Origin: CAIXSC01 sp046349915
GTDB lineage: Bacteria > Planctomycetota > Planctomycetia > Pirellulales > Pirellulaceae
Assembly: GCA_046349915.1 (NCBI GenBank)
Contig: JAXMBL010000007.1
Coordinates: forward strand, 513,362 to 577,361
Direction: 5' to 3'
DNA length: 64,000 nt
Each line of letters begins with the position of its first letter. Position 1 is the first letter of the stretch. Shown here piece after piece: positions 1 through 7,349 of this stretch. Position numbers and translations under genes: made by a program. Below the pieces are notes generated by a model. It searched no databases. It worked only from the letters and a program-made list of their open reading frames with translations, and had not been told where the DNA came from.

Positions 1-61
1 CATATCGGGTATCATGCTGGGCGGTGGCTAGGCCAAGGTGGGCCCGTTCCGGAGTCATGGC

Positions 62-550
62 ATGCGCTGTCCTTTCTGTCGAGTTGATCACGACCGAGTT
101 ACTGATTCTCGGACGTGCGAGGACGGGCAATTGATTCGTCGTCGTCGCGAGTGTTTGAAGTGCGGCAGACGCTTTACGACCTACGAACGCGTCGAGGAGA
201 TGTCGATCAAGGTCGTGAAGAAGGACGGTGTTCGCGAACCGTTTCAGCGACTAAAAATCCGCCAAGGCCTGCAAAAGGCCTGCTGGAAACGACCGGTCAA
301 GGACGAACAAATTGACACGGTGGTCTCGGCGATCGAACGCGAGGTCTACAGCCAATTCGAGGACGAGGTCGACAGCCGCGCTCTGGGCGAGATCGTGATG
401 GCTCATCTCGCGGGACTCGACCAAGTCGCCTACGTCCGTTTCGCCAGCGTCTATCGCGAGTTTAAGGATGTGCGTGACTTCGTAGGCGAATTGCAGCCCA
501 TCCTCCGCCAGTCGGAACAAACGCGACGCCAACTGAAACTCCCCAAGTAA
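62..550 (+). CDS. nrdR: Transcriptional repressor NrdR
   Basis: NrdR is the nucleotide-sensing repressor of ribonucleotide reductase genes. The 162-residue product has the usual family length. It begins with a zinc ribbon: CPFC at residues 3-6 and the second pair in ECLKCGRRF at about 31-39. An ATP-cone domain follows from about residue 46 and contains VVKKDGVREPF. An in-frame ATG lies 24 bp upstream, but the MRCPFC start matches the family N-terminus, so it was chosen. No ribonucleotide reductase gene is in the window, so its targets cannot be seen. A palindromic repeat begins 33 bp after the stop. Confidence 0.95.
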   Translation: MRCPFCRVDHDRVTDSRTCEDGQLIRRRRECLKCGRRFTTYERVEEMSIKVVKKDGVREPFQRLKIRQGLQKACWKRPVKDEQIDTVVSAIEREVYSQFEDEVDSRALGEIVMAHLAGLDQVAYVRFASVYREFKDVRDFVGELQPILRQSEQTRRQLKLPK

Positions 551-582
551 TTAGTAATTCCCAGCTAGAACCCCTCCCCCTG

Positions 583-637
583 TACGACGGACTTCCAGTC
601 CGTCGATTCTGATGTACAACGGACTTCTAGTCCGTCG
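583..637. repeat. Two copies of the dispersed palindrome
   Basis: Two adjacent copies of a palindrome with core GACGGACTTCCAGTCCGTC lie at about 583-605 and 614-637. The second is slightly degenerate (AACGGACTTCTAGTCCGTC). The same element occurs at about fourteen other intergenic sites in this window. Its position just after nrdR would suit a REP-like or terminator-like role, which is inference. Confidence 0.85.
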
Positions 638-1085
638 AAGAATCGCTGGGCCCGTCGGTTTCCCGTTCTCCCGTTCTCATCGCATTTCTTCCGCAGCGTC
701 GTTCCGTCGAGCGTCATGAGTCTGGTCCTTCTGAATTTCTCCCGTAGGCGGCCAGCGAAGAAGGCACCGAGTGCGCCTGTCGCCGCACGATTTTCGAAGG
801 CATGGCGCAGGTTTCCACGAGTGCATAAACCGTGGGGCCAACTATTGCGAAGGTTATTGAGTCCGTGAGAAACGGAGTTGGGCTCTGCGGGGAAGCAACC
901 TGACAAGGGATATCCCGGTCGACGGTGCGCCAAATGGTGTATACTGCCTCTGGTGGTTCAGCGCCGCCAGAGGCTCTTCTTCTCTCCGCACCTTTTGGAC
1001 ACCGGAGTTATGCCTCCAAAAATCCTGCGGCGATAGCCGCACCTAGCACCTCCTCGACAGCTACCCACAACAAACCGGAACGACC
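638..1085. other. Non-coding stretch with one hairpin
   Basis: No open frame here has a family signature or a convincing ribosome-binding site. At 946-974 there is an inverted repeat with 11-bp arms (one mismatch) around a 7-nt loop, followed by a pyrimidine-rich run (TCTTCTTCTCTC). It could be a weak terminator. Otherwise nothing is recognisable. Confidence 0.4.
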
Positions 1086-1180
1086 CAGAATAATCGGTTG
1101 CAGGAGAGCGGCGTAATGATGCGGTATCCAAATGGTCTGCCAACTGCCGCCGCCGGGTTGCCTTGATCGTTATTCGTCTG
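1086..1180. repeat. attC-like imperfect palindromic element 1
   Basis: The left end (AGAATAATCGGTTGCA) and the right end (GATCGTTATTCGTCTG) are imperfectly complementary, as are the inner GC blocks (AGAGCGGCG and CCGCCGCCGGG). The organisation matches the elements at 1263-1352, 2050-2134 and 2338-2460, with small genes between them. It resembles a gene-cassette recombination site, but no integrase is in view. Confidence 0.4.
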
Positions 1181-1193
1181 AGGTAACCTGTTC

Positions 1194-1262
1194 ATGGCAA
1201 TGAAGGACTGGTTTCGCCGCAAGCCCGCGCCAGAGAACGCTGGGAGGACGATCAAGGGCTAA
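1194..1262 (+). CDS. Possible 22-codon ORF between two palindromic elements
   Basis: A short frame beginning MAMKDWFRRKP fills the space between elements 1 and 2; its stop codon abuts element 2. It is very basic and has no recognised family. The placement suggests a mini-cassette, but with so few codons it could be chance. Confidence 0.18.
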   Translation: MAMKDWFRRKPAPENAGRTIKG

Positions 1263-1352
1263 AGGATCGTTGCACACGGCGCCGCGGGCCGCGCGGAATC
1301 GGATATCAAAGTCGTTCGCCGCGGCCCGGTGAGTGGAAGCGTTATCCGAATG
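1263..1352. repeat. attC-like imperfect palindromic element 2
   Basis: The left half has ATCGTTGCACACGG and GCCGCGGGCCGC. The right half has GCCGCGGCCCGGTG and GCGTTATCCGAATG. The GC cores are complementary. The element ends 4 bp before the ATG of the half-ACP membrane protein. The segment AAAGTCGTT plus a GCCG block is shared with element 3. Confidence 0.4.
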
Positions 1353-1356
1353 AACC

Positions 1357-2046
1357 ATGGGACTTGACGCTGTTCAACTCATAATGGACGTCGAAGACCA
1401 CTTCGGCATCTCCATCCAGAATTCAGAGGCTGAGCGTTTACGCTCGGTCGGCGATCTCGTTGCCTTAGTTCAATCCCGAGTCAACGCCGCCCACGCTGCA
1501 ACTTGTCCAACTTTGTCATCATTCCTTCTGCTGCGTTCGTGCGTCCGCGAAATCGCAAACGACGATAGACTCCGCGTTCGCACCAGCACGCGGGTCGTTG
1601 ATGCGCTCTCGTCATCGGAACGCCAACGCCTTTGGAACCGTCTTCACGAGTTTCTTGGCGCCGCTCCGCCTCGTCTGCGACGCCCACGAGTGATGCGGAA
1701 GATTCTTTTGTTCCTCGTTCTCGCGTCCATCGTATCGGCTATGGCTTCCGCCGCGGCGATTGATTTGGCTGTCCTACCTTTGACATTGGCACTCACCGCG
1801 ATTTTCACGATCGTTCTCCACTACGTTACTCTTCCATTTCGGATCGTTCCGCCCGATGGGCTCACGACCTTCGGCGCGATATCACAACGGATCGCGGGCG
1901 TGACCGTCGCCACCAAGCAATTGCATCTTCGGTCGCTTGAGGAGATACTTAATGAAGTAAAGCCAATCGTCGTTGATGCTCTTGGCGTGGACGCGTCTGA
2001 GGTTGTTCCAACCGCACGCTTCATCGAAGATCTTGGCATGGGCTGA
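1357..2046 (+). CDS. Membrane protein with two separated acyl-carrier-like halves
   Basis: The 229-residue protein starts at MGLDAVQLIMDVEDHFGI, which matches acyl carrier protein (ACP) sequence from the prosthetic-group loop onward. It ends with EILNEVKPIVVDALGVD and FIEDLGMG, which matches ACP helix I up to just before that loop. Joined end to start, the two halves would make one ACP-like fold, so the protein looks like a circularly permuted carrier domain. Between them lie a basic segment and two hydrophobic stretches (about residues 113-130 and 134-155), probably a membrane hairpin. The serine that would carry phosphopantetheine is replaced by alanine (LDAV), so it is unlikely to be a working carrier. 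TGA lies two codons upstream, so the start is well fixed. I recall similar uncharacterised proteins in planctomycetes, so this is probably complete, not truncated. Confidence 0.6.
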   Translation: MGLDAVQLIMDVEDHFGISIQNSEAERLRSVGDLVALVQSRVNAAHAATCPTLSSFLLLRSCVREIANDDRLRVRTSTRVVDALSSSERQRLWNRLHEFLGAAPPRLRRPRVMRKILLFLVLASIVSAMASAAAIDLAVLPLTLALTAIFTIVLHYVTLPFRIVPPDGLTTFGAISQRIAGVTVATKQLHLRSLEEILNEVKPIVVDALGVDASEVVPTARFIEDLGMG

Positions 2047-2049
2047 CTT

Positions 2050-2134
2050 CGGATAACCAGGCCGTGAACCGGCGCGGCCGATAGCATGGGTTGTGAAGTC
2101 AAAGTCGTTTGGCGGCAGCCGGGGGGGCTGGTTC
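2050..2134. repeat. attC-like imperfect palindromic element 3
   Basis: It begins 3 bp after the half-ACP gene stop. The left half carries CGGATAACCAGGCCGTGAAC and GGCGCGGCCG; the right half carries GTTTGGCGGCAGCCGG and CTGGTTCAAG. The TCAAAGTCGTT stretch is shared with element 2. Copies at both ends of the gene support a cassette-like organisation. Confidence 0.4.
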
Positions 2135-2275
2135 AAGAAGCCCGTGGCGCACAACGTCGCGGACCTTCCCCGGTCGAGTGACGTTACCCTCCCGCGCGCT
2201 CGTTTGATTGAGTGCTGACAACGCACTCTCGCGCATCAATAGTCAGGCCCCTCGTGCTCCCAATGACCAATGACT
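2131..2275. repeat. Diverged repeat, copy A
   Basis: TTCAAGAAGCCCGTGGC at the left, followed by a block with GACCTTCCC, GGTCGAG, CTGACAACG and TCGCGCATCA, and ending CCCAATGACCAATGAC, recurs in diverged form at 3129-3505. No coding frame is convincing. Confidence 0.6.
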
Positions 2276-2337
2276 CCCGCGGAGAACGCGGCGAGTCGCG
2301 CGGCCAGGCAAAACTGGCAACAGCGAAGAGAAAACGC

Positions 2338-2460
2338 TAGGATAACGTCCGCCGCTGAGCGGCTTACTTGAGCCATGCCTTGCACTTGGCGGTGGTTGGC
2401 GATTGTCTGCAATCAAGGTGAACTCGCGCCACCCGGTGATGGCGGTCGTTATACCACGGG
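2338..2460. repeat. attC-like imperfect palindromic element 4
   Basis: The left end is AGGATAACGTCCGCCGC and the right end is CACCCGGTGATGGCGGTCGTTAT; the outer ends are imperfectly complementary (AGGATAACG against CGTTATACC). It is longer in the middle than elements 1-3. It precedes the small gene at 2507. Confidence 0.35.
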
Positions 2461-2471
2461 AGACGAAGCTG

Positions 2472-2500
2472 TTTACTTGTCCTCCAATTTTCCGTAAAAT
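2472..2500 (+). promoter_or_regulatory. Candidate promoter for the 2507 gene
   Basis: TTTACT and TAAAAT are separated by 17 bp, close to a sigma-70 pattern. The -10 box ends 6 bp before the ATG at 2507, so a transcript from it would be leaderless or nearly so. No ribosome-binding site is present, which agrees. This is pattern matching only. Confidence 0.3.
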
Positions 2501-2506
2501 ACGGTC

Positions 2507-2740
2507 ATGAGCCGAGCATACACGGACATCGTGGACTTGATTGCATCTGGGACAACTCCGCAGACCGTTGTATCGTTTTGCCCCTCACAGGAATCAAAAG
2601 ACCGCGTGGCTGACTTGATCGCCCGTGAAAAGGCTTCCGAGCTTTCCGCGGAAGAACGCTCTGAGCTTGATCACTATTTGCAGATTGAGCACATTATGAG
2701 ATTGGCAAAGGCCAAAGCTCGGAAACTCGTTTCCGAATGA
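2507..2740 (+). CDS. Small protein preceding an HNH endonuclease remnant
   Basis: The 77-residue, charged, probably helical protein begins MSRAYTDIVDLIASG and contains PSQESKDRVADLIAREK and ELDHYLQIEHIMRLAKAKAR. I recall similar short proteins encoded directly upstream of HNH endonucleases in planctomycetes and cyanobacteria. The same arrangement is seen here, with the endonuclease remnant starting in a 4-bp ATGA overlap. The function is unknown; a partner or antitoxin-like role is speculation. The frame is intact although its downstream partner is broken. Confidence 0.7.
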   Translation: MSRAYTDIVDLIASGTTPQTVVSFCPSQESKDRVADLIAREKASELSAEERSELDHYLQIEHIMRLAKAKARKLVSE

Positions 2741-3013
2741 TGTCTTGCATTTCGTTTGATCTTCGCCGCTTGGTGATCGAACGCGCCGCAGGTAGATGCG
2801 AGTATTGCCGGATCAGATATTGGTTCGATTGCTAAGTCCACCGGTGAATACGTCCGATTTTATAACCCGCGAACTGATAATTGGTTCGAACACTTTCGAT
2901 TCGTGAGCTTTGAGATCCTGCCGTTGACTCCAATTGGCGAAGCAACTTCCACGATCCTAAGGTTCAATGATCCTGATCGTATTCTTGAGCGCGAGGCAAT
3001 CGGCGACGCGTAA
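2737..3013 (+). pseudogene. HNH endonuclease remnant, core deleted
   Basis: The first frame (2737-2835) encodes 32 residues including LRRLVIERAAGRCEYC, the usual HNH N-terminal helix and first CxxC, then hits TAA. In a different frame, 2837-3013 encodes STGEYVRFYNPRTDNWFEHF and then LTPIGEATSTILRFNDPDR, ending in TAA. That is the typical C-terminal part of the same small HNH family. The central segment that should carry the HNH histidines and second CxxC is absent. The gene has therefore lost its catalytic core by an internal out-of-frame deletion. It overlaps the preceding gene by ATGA, so the pair was once translationally coupled. Confidence 0.75.
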
Positions 3014-3128
3014 ATGCGGGATATCGTATGAAGGTATAGATTGTACGGCGACGGGACGAGACGACGTGGGCGCATGAACGACGCCTGTGAAGTCGTGAGG
3101 GGTAGGCTTAGCCACCATCGAGTTCCTT

Positions 3129-3505
3129 GTTCAAGAAGCCCGTGGCGATTCGCGGGACGTCTCTTTACCGATACCGCGTGGAATCACTGAGGTTGGTACG
3201 CGGGTTGTTTTGGGGAATTGCCTCCCTCCGTGTCGTCCTCTGGCGTTCGAGCGCGGCGGTCCATGCACTCGCTTGATGCTTCGCCGACGCCCGGAAGTTT
3301 CCGCCGAGAGTTGTTTCCGTAGGTTGATCGTTGTCGGTGCGATTGACTTCTGGCATGAAGAGAGCTGCTCGCCGCAGGTGTTGCCGTACGAAGCAGCCGA
3401 CCTTCCCAGGTCGAGCGACGTGGTCTCTTCCACGCAATAGGCTCATGGAGTTCTGACAACGGACGGTCGCGCATCACAGGTCAGGACCCATGAGTTCCCA
3501 ATGAC
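3129..3505. repeat. Diverged repeat, copy B
   Basis: It shares TTCAAGAAGCCCGTGGCG at its left edge with copy A (2131-2275). From about 3399 it shares a second block: GACCTTCCC, GGTCGAG, CTGACAACG, TCGCGCATCA and CCCAATGAC. About 250 bp between the two shared blocks is unique to this copy. Open frames in several registers show no family signature. Confidence 0.55.
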
Positions 3506-3540
3506 GAATGACCAATGACGAATGACCAATGACCAATGAC
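3500..3540. repeat. Heptamer tandem repeat AATGACS
   Basis: Five tandem heptamers alternate AATGACG and AATGACC, then AATGAC. Copy A at 2262-2274 has the same unit less than twice, so the array has expanded or contracted. Confidence 0.85.
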
Positions 3541-3610
3541 GCCCCTCGTTACTCCGCACTGACAAAGCACTTGACGTCGTTTTGCGCGGGCTAAACTGCT
3601 CGGGGCCGGC

Positions 3611-4065
3611 CGACGGACTGGAAGTCCGTCGTACGGTGGTAGCCCGCTCACTTCGTGAGCGGTAAGCCGCGTGGCCTGCAAGCGCCCTTCGCCGCCAGCC
3701 AAACCGCGTGGTGGGCCGGTTGATACGCGGAAGTCGCTGCTCGACGGACTGGAAGTCCGTCGTACGGTGGTAGCCCGCTCACTTCGTGAGCGGTAAGCCG
3801 CGTGGCCTGCGAGCGCCCTTCGCCGCCAGCCAAACCGCGTGGTGGGCCGATTGATACGCAGGAGTCGCTGCTCGACGGACTAGAAGTCCGTCATACGGTG
3901 GTAGCCCGCTCACTTCGTGAGCGGTGAGCCGCGTGGCCTGCGAGCGCCCTTCGCCGCTAGCCAAACCGCGTGGTGGGCCGATTGATACGCAGGAGTCGCT
4001 GCTCGACGGACTGGAAGTCCGTCGTACCACAGACAGAACCCCGACGGACTGGAAGTCCGTCGTAC
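3611..4065. repeat. 131-bp tandem repeat array built from two palindromes
   Basis: Units begin at 3611, 3742, 3873 and 4004, an exact 131-bp period. Three units are complete; the fourth holds only the first palindrome. One extra palindrome follows at 4042-4065. Each unit has palindrome one (GACGGACTGGAAGTCCGTC), palindrome two (CCGCTCACTTCGTGAGCGG) and a conserved spacer with GCGCCCTTCGCCGCCAGCCA. Units differ at a few positions. The array ends about 115 bp before the MoxR gene. Open frames across it are repeat translation, not genes. Confidence 0.9.
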
Positions 4066-4179
4066 GGGGAAAAGTCGCGAGCCACGATTTTCCCCCCAGG
4101 GCACTCGCCGGGGCCGCTATACTGCATTGTCTCGCCCCAGTCATTGTGTTTTCTCGGACCTTAGGAACTGCGCGACAGC

Positions 4180-5592
4180 ATGTCTGCTAAACCCACCAAT
4201 CTGCGTGAGCTTCGCGATAGCGGTTGGATCTCGAAGACGGTCAAACAGGAACTCCACGATAACTTCTTGGCCGCCCTGGAACGTGGCGACGAGTTGTTTC
4301 CAGGAATCGTCGGCTACGAAGACACGGTCATCCCCGAAGTCAACATCGCGCTGCTCGCCGGGCACGACATGTTGTTCTTGGGGGAGAAAGGACAAGCGAA
4401 AAGCCGCCTGATGCGGACGCTGGCTCGTTTTCTGGACCCCGAGATTCCGTATCTCGATATACCGGACGCCCCGCTGCATGATGATCCGCTGAATCCCATC
4501 AGTCTCGCGGGTCGACGCTTTGTCGCCGAACATCGCGACGAAAATGTGCCGATTGGCTGGTGGGCTCGTGATCAGCGGTACGCCGAGCGGCTGGCGCCGG
4601 GGACAAAGTTCGCCGACATTATCGGCGAGATCGATCCCGCCAAGCTGGCTGGCGGCGTCAGCATGTCGGCCGAAGAGGCGCTCCATTTCGGCCTCATACC
4701 GCGAATGCATCGCGGCATCTTTGCTCTGAACGAGATTCCCGAATTGGACGAACTGGTCCAAGTGGGGCTGTTCAACATCTTGGAAGAACGAGATGTACAG
4801 ATTCGCGGGTATCCGGTCCGGTTTGATATCGATGTCTTGCTGCTCTTCTCCGCGAATCCCTCGACGTTCAATCGCAGCGGAAAAGTGATTCCGCAATTGA
4901 AGGACCGAATCGGGTCGGTCATCCATACGCACTACCCGCGTGATCGCGAGCTAGGCATTCAGATTTTCCAGCAAGAATCGGAACTCGATCTGGGCGGTAA
5001 GTATCCCGTCGTGATTCCCCACTTCATGAACGAGATCATCGAACAGATCACCGTTCAGGCTCGCAAGTCGAAGTATGTCGATCACCAGTCGGGCGTCAGC
5101 GCTCGGTTCAGCATCGCCAACTATCGCACGATGGTGGCGAGTGCTCGTCAGCGATCGGTGGTTTTGGGCGAGCGACCGGCCGTGCCGCGGATTAGTGATC
5201 TGGGTCACTTGTACGCTTCTTCACTCGGTAAGCTCGAACTCGACCTGATGGGAAGTCACCAGATGAACGAGCGGCAAGTGTTGGATGCCGTGGTGGCCGA
5301 GGCGGTGCGAGTGGTGTTTGAAGAGTATGTGGATCGACATGGTCTCGATGAAATCGCGCAGATCTTCTCGCGCGGGGTGAAGATCGAGGTGGGGGATATG
5401 TTGCCTTCGGCGGCTTATGCTGAGCGGATTCAGCGAGTGCCGCCGGTGTGGGAGAAGGCGTTCGAGGTGAATGCGGCGACCGACCCGGCTGTGCGAGCGT
5501 CGTGCGTCGAATTCGTTTTGGCGGGGCTTTACGCGATGGACAAGATCTCACGCGGCACGCAACACGGACGCATCACTTACTCGATCGAATAG
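4180..5592 (+). CDS. MoxR/magnesium-chelatase-type AAA+ ATPase
   Basis: The 470-residue AAA+ ATPase resembles the magnesium chelatase ChlI/MoxR group. Walker A is GEKGQAKS at about residues 67-75, with glutamine-alanine where many relatives have valine-glycine. Walker B is GIFALNEIPELD near 178-188. A sensor-1 type FSANPSTFNRSGKVIPQ and an arginine-rich LKDRIGS follow. In this family the ATPase usually works with a VWA-domain protein as a chaperone or metal-insertion pair. Exactly such a protein is encoded 11 bp downstream. No tetrapyrrole genes are nearby, so chlorophyll-type chelation is unlikely. The client is unknown. Confidence 0.85.
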   Translation: MSAKPTNLRELRDSGWISKTVKQELHDNFLAALERGDELFPGIVGYEDTVIPEVNIALLAGHDMLFLGEKGQAKSRLMRTLARFLDPEIPYLDIPDAPLHDDPLNPISLAGRRFVAEHRDENVPIGWWARDQRYAERLAPGTKFADIIGEIDPAKLAGGVSMSAEEALHFGLIPRMHRGIFALNEIPELDELVQVGLFNILEERDVQIRGYPVRFDIDVLLLFSANPSTFNRSGKVIPQLKDRIGSVIHTHYPRDRELGIQIFQQESELDLGGKYPVVIPHFMNEIIEQITVQARKSKYVDHQSGVSARFSIANYRTMVASARQRSVVLGERPAVPRISDLGHLYASSLGKLELDLMGSHQMNERQVLDAVVAEAVRVVFEEYVDRHGLDEIAQIFSRGVKIEVGDMLPSAAYAERIQRVPPVWEKAFEVNAATDPAVRASCVEFVLAGLYAMDKISRGTQHGRITYSIE

Positions 5593-5603
5593 GAGATCGC
5601 CGT

Positions 5604-7346
5604 ATGCCGGAATCGCCGGAATCGCCGGAATCGTCGAAAACGCCTGAACGTCGGCGACCCGTGGGCGGAGTCATTCACACGTATCAAAAGTTTGATCCGC
5701 GCGAGTTTCCCAGCCCGACGCAACCGCCGCCTGATTTGGTATCGCCCGCCTTCGAGCATCTCTTGCAGTACGGTTCCTACCGGCCATTGACCGAGGAGGA
5801 ACTCGCTCGAGCCGTTCGGATCGACCCCAGCCAGATCGCGGGTCTCGGGCCGAGCCTCGACGCGCTGCTCGCTCTGTTGTTGGAACGCAAGCGTAAGATC
5901 CTGGAACGGTACGAACCACGCTCGGCGATTCGCGACGCGAAACGAGCGGTGGAAAAGACGAGTCGTGGCGTTCAAGTGCCTGATACGTTGCGCAAGGCGT
6001 TTCGGCGAGCGGTCGAGGAAGAACAGCTTCACGATCTGGAACGCATTTGGTACGCCTTGGGAGACGATCAGTCGCCCGCGGCCGGTCAGGTCGTGCGTTT
6101 GATCGAGTCATTGGGCGAGAAGTATCAGGTTGAGGAATTAGCGGCCAAGTATGAATTCACGGGGAACCAGGCGCTCACGGTCCCCCAGGCGCTCGACGTC
6201 AAACAGGAACTGGAGAAGATCGACAAACTGCTCAAGCAATTGGAAGAGGCTCGCAAGACGGCGCAAATCGCGATCGTCGACCTCGATCTGTTGTCGGAGT
6301 TCACCGAGCCGGGTGACATCACGCAGTTGGAAGAAATGCAGCGGATGGTCGAGAACTACGTGCGCGAGATGGCGGAGCGTCAAGGTTTGCAGCAGGACCG
6401 CGGCGGCGCCTTCCACGTGACTCCCCAAGCCTACCGAGTATTTCAAGGGAAGTTGCTTGAGCGGATCTTCAGCGACCTGCAAGCCGCTCGCTCGGGACGG
6501 CATCAAGGCGACATCGTCGGCGAAGGGGCGGTCGAGCTCCAACGAACTCGCCCCTACGAATTCGGCGATTCGCTGACGAACATGGATATTCCTCAATCGT
6601 TCGTGAATGCTCTCCTGCGCACGGGCGGCGAATTGCCGATTCGGTTGCGGTCCGAAGATATCGTCGTCCATCAGACTCGCAATACGCCCAAGTGCGCCAC
6701 GGTGGTGGTGATGGACATGAGCGGGTCGATGCGGTACGACGGCCAGTACATCAACGTGAAGCGCATGGCCCTGGCGCTCGAGGGGCTGATCCGCAGCGAA
6801 TACCCTGGGGACTTTCTTTCGTTCTTCGAGATGTACTCGTTCGCGAAAGCATGTCGTCCCGGCGAGATCGTGCAGTTGATGCCCAAGCCTGTCACGCTGT
6901 TCGATCCCGTGGTGCGGCTGAAGGTCGACATGAGTCGCGAAGAGGTGTCCGAGTCGCGCATTCCGCCGCACTTTACGAATCTTCAACACGCCTTGCGGCT
7001 CGCTCGACAGTCGTTGGCCACGCACGATACGCTGAATCGTCAGGTGATCGTCATTACCGACGGGTTGCCGACGGCGCACTTTGAAGGCTCTTGGCTCTAT
7101 CTTCTCTACCCTCCTGATCCTCGGACCGAACGCGAGACGCTGCGAGAAGCTCAGTTGTGTCACAAACAGGGGATCACGATCAACTTGTTTCTTATTCCCA
7201 GTTGGTCGCAAAGCGAGGAGGATATTCGGTTCGCGTATCGGTTGGCCGAGGGCACGAAAGGTCGCGTGTTCTTTACCGCGGGCCGCGACTTGGATCGCTT
7301 CGTTGTTTGGGATTACATCAAACGAAAACGCGAGATCTTGGGTTGA
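5604..7346 (+). CDS. VWA-domain protein, partner of the MoxR-type ATPase
   Basis: The 580-residue protein begins with low-complexity PESPESPESS and a charged helical region (about residues 80-260, coiled-coil-like with EEARKTAQ). A C-terminal von Willebrand A domain follows. Its metal-binding site DMSGSM lies near residue 371 and ITDG near 482. The open frame extends further upstream, but the ATG at 5604 has AGGAGA just before it and clears the ATPase stop, so it was chosen. ATPase plus VWA protein is a recurrent two-gene unit. No signal peptide is seen, so it is probably cytoplasmic. It converges with a DUF1501 gene 3 bp away. Confidence 0.85.
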   Translation: MPESPESPESSKTPERRRPVGGVIHTYQKFDPREFPSPTQPPPDLVSPAFEHLLQYGSYRPLTEEELARAVRIDPSQIAGLGPSLDALLALLLERKRKILERYEPRSAIRDAKRAVEKTSRGVQVPDTLRKAFRRAVEEEQLHDLERIWYALGDDQSPAAGQVVRLIESLGEKYQVEELAAKYEFTGNQALTVPQALDVKQELEKIDKLLKQLEEARKTAQIAIVDLDLLSEFTEPGDITQLEEMQRMVENYVREMAERQGLQQDRGGAFHVTPQAYRVFQGKLLERIFSDLQAARSGRHQGDIVGEGAVELQRTRPYEFGDSLTNMDIPQSFVNALLRTGGELPIRLRSEDIVVHQTRNTPKCATVVVMDMSGSMRYDGQYINVKRMALALEGLIRSEYPGDFLSFFEMYSFAKACRPGEIVQLMPKPVTLFDPVVRLKVDMSREEVSESRIPPHFTNLQHALRLARQSLATHDTLNRQVIVITDGLPTAHFEGSWLYLLYPPDPRTERETLREAQLCHKQGITINLFLIPSWSQSEEDIRFAYRLAEGTKGRVFFTAGRDLDRFVVWDYIKRKREILG

Positions 7347-7349
7347 GGC

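Noticed and set aside
565..933. 122-residue minus-strand ORF
   Set aside because: It includes the palindromic repeat region and has no family signature or convincing start.
3611..4065. Possible CRISPR array
   Set aside because: Units are 131 bp with near-identical spacers and internal palindromes. There are no unique spacers between short repeats and no cas genes.
3648..4144. Several ORFs across the 131-bp repeats with recurring YDGLPVRR or TDWKSVV peptides
   Set aside because: The peptides are translations of the palindrome and recur wherever it does; there is no ribosome-binding site or family match.
6138..7211. 357-residue minus-strand ORF
   Set aside because: It lies wholly antisense to the VWA-protein gene, whose motifs are clear. 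Long antisense frames are common in GC-rich DNA.
4180..7346. Magnesium chelatase for chlorophyll synthesis
   Set aside because: The ATPase and VWA pair resembles ChlI/ChlD, but no ChlH or tetrapyrrole genes are nearby and the VWA protein lacks an AAA domain.
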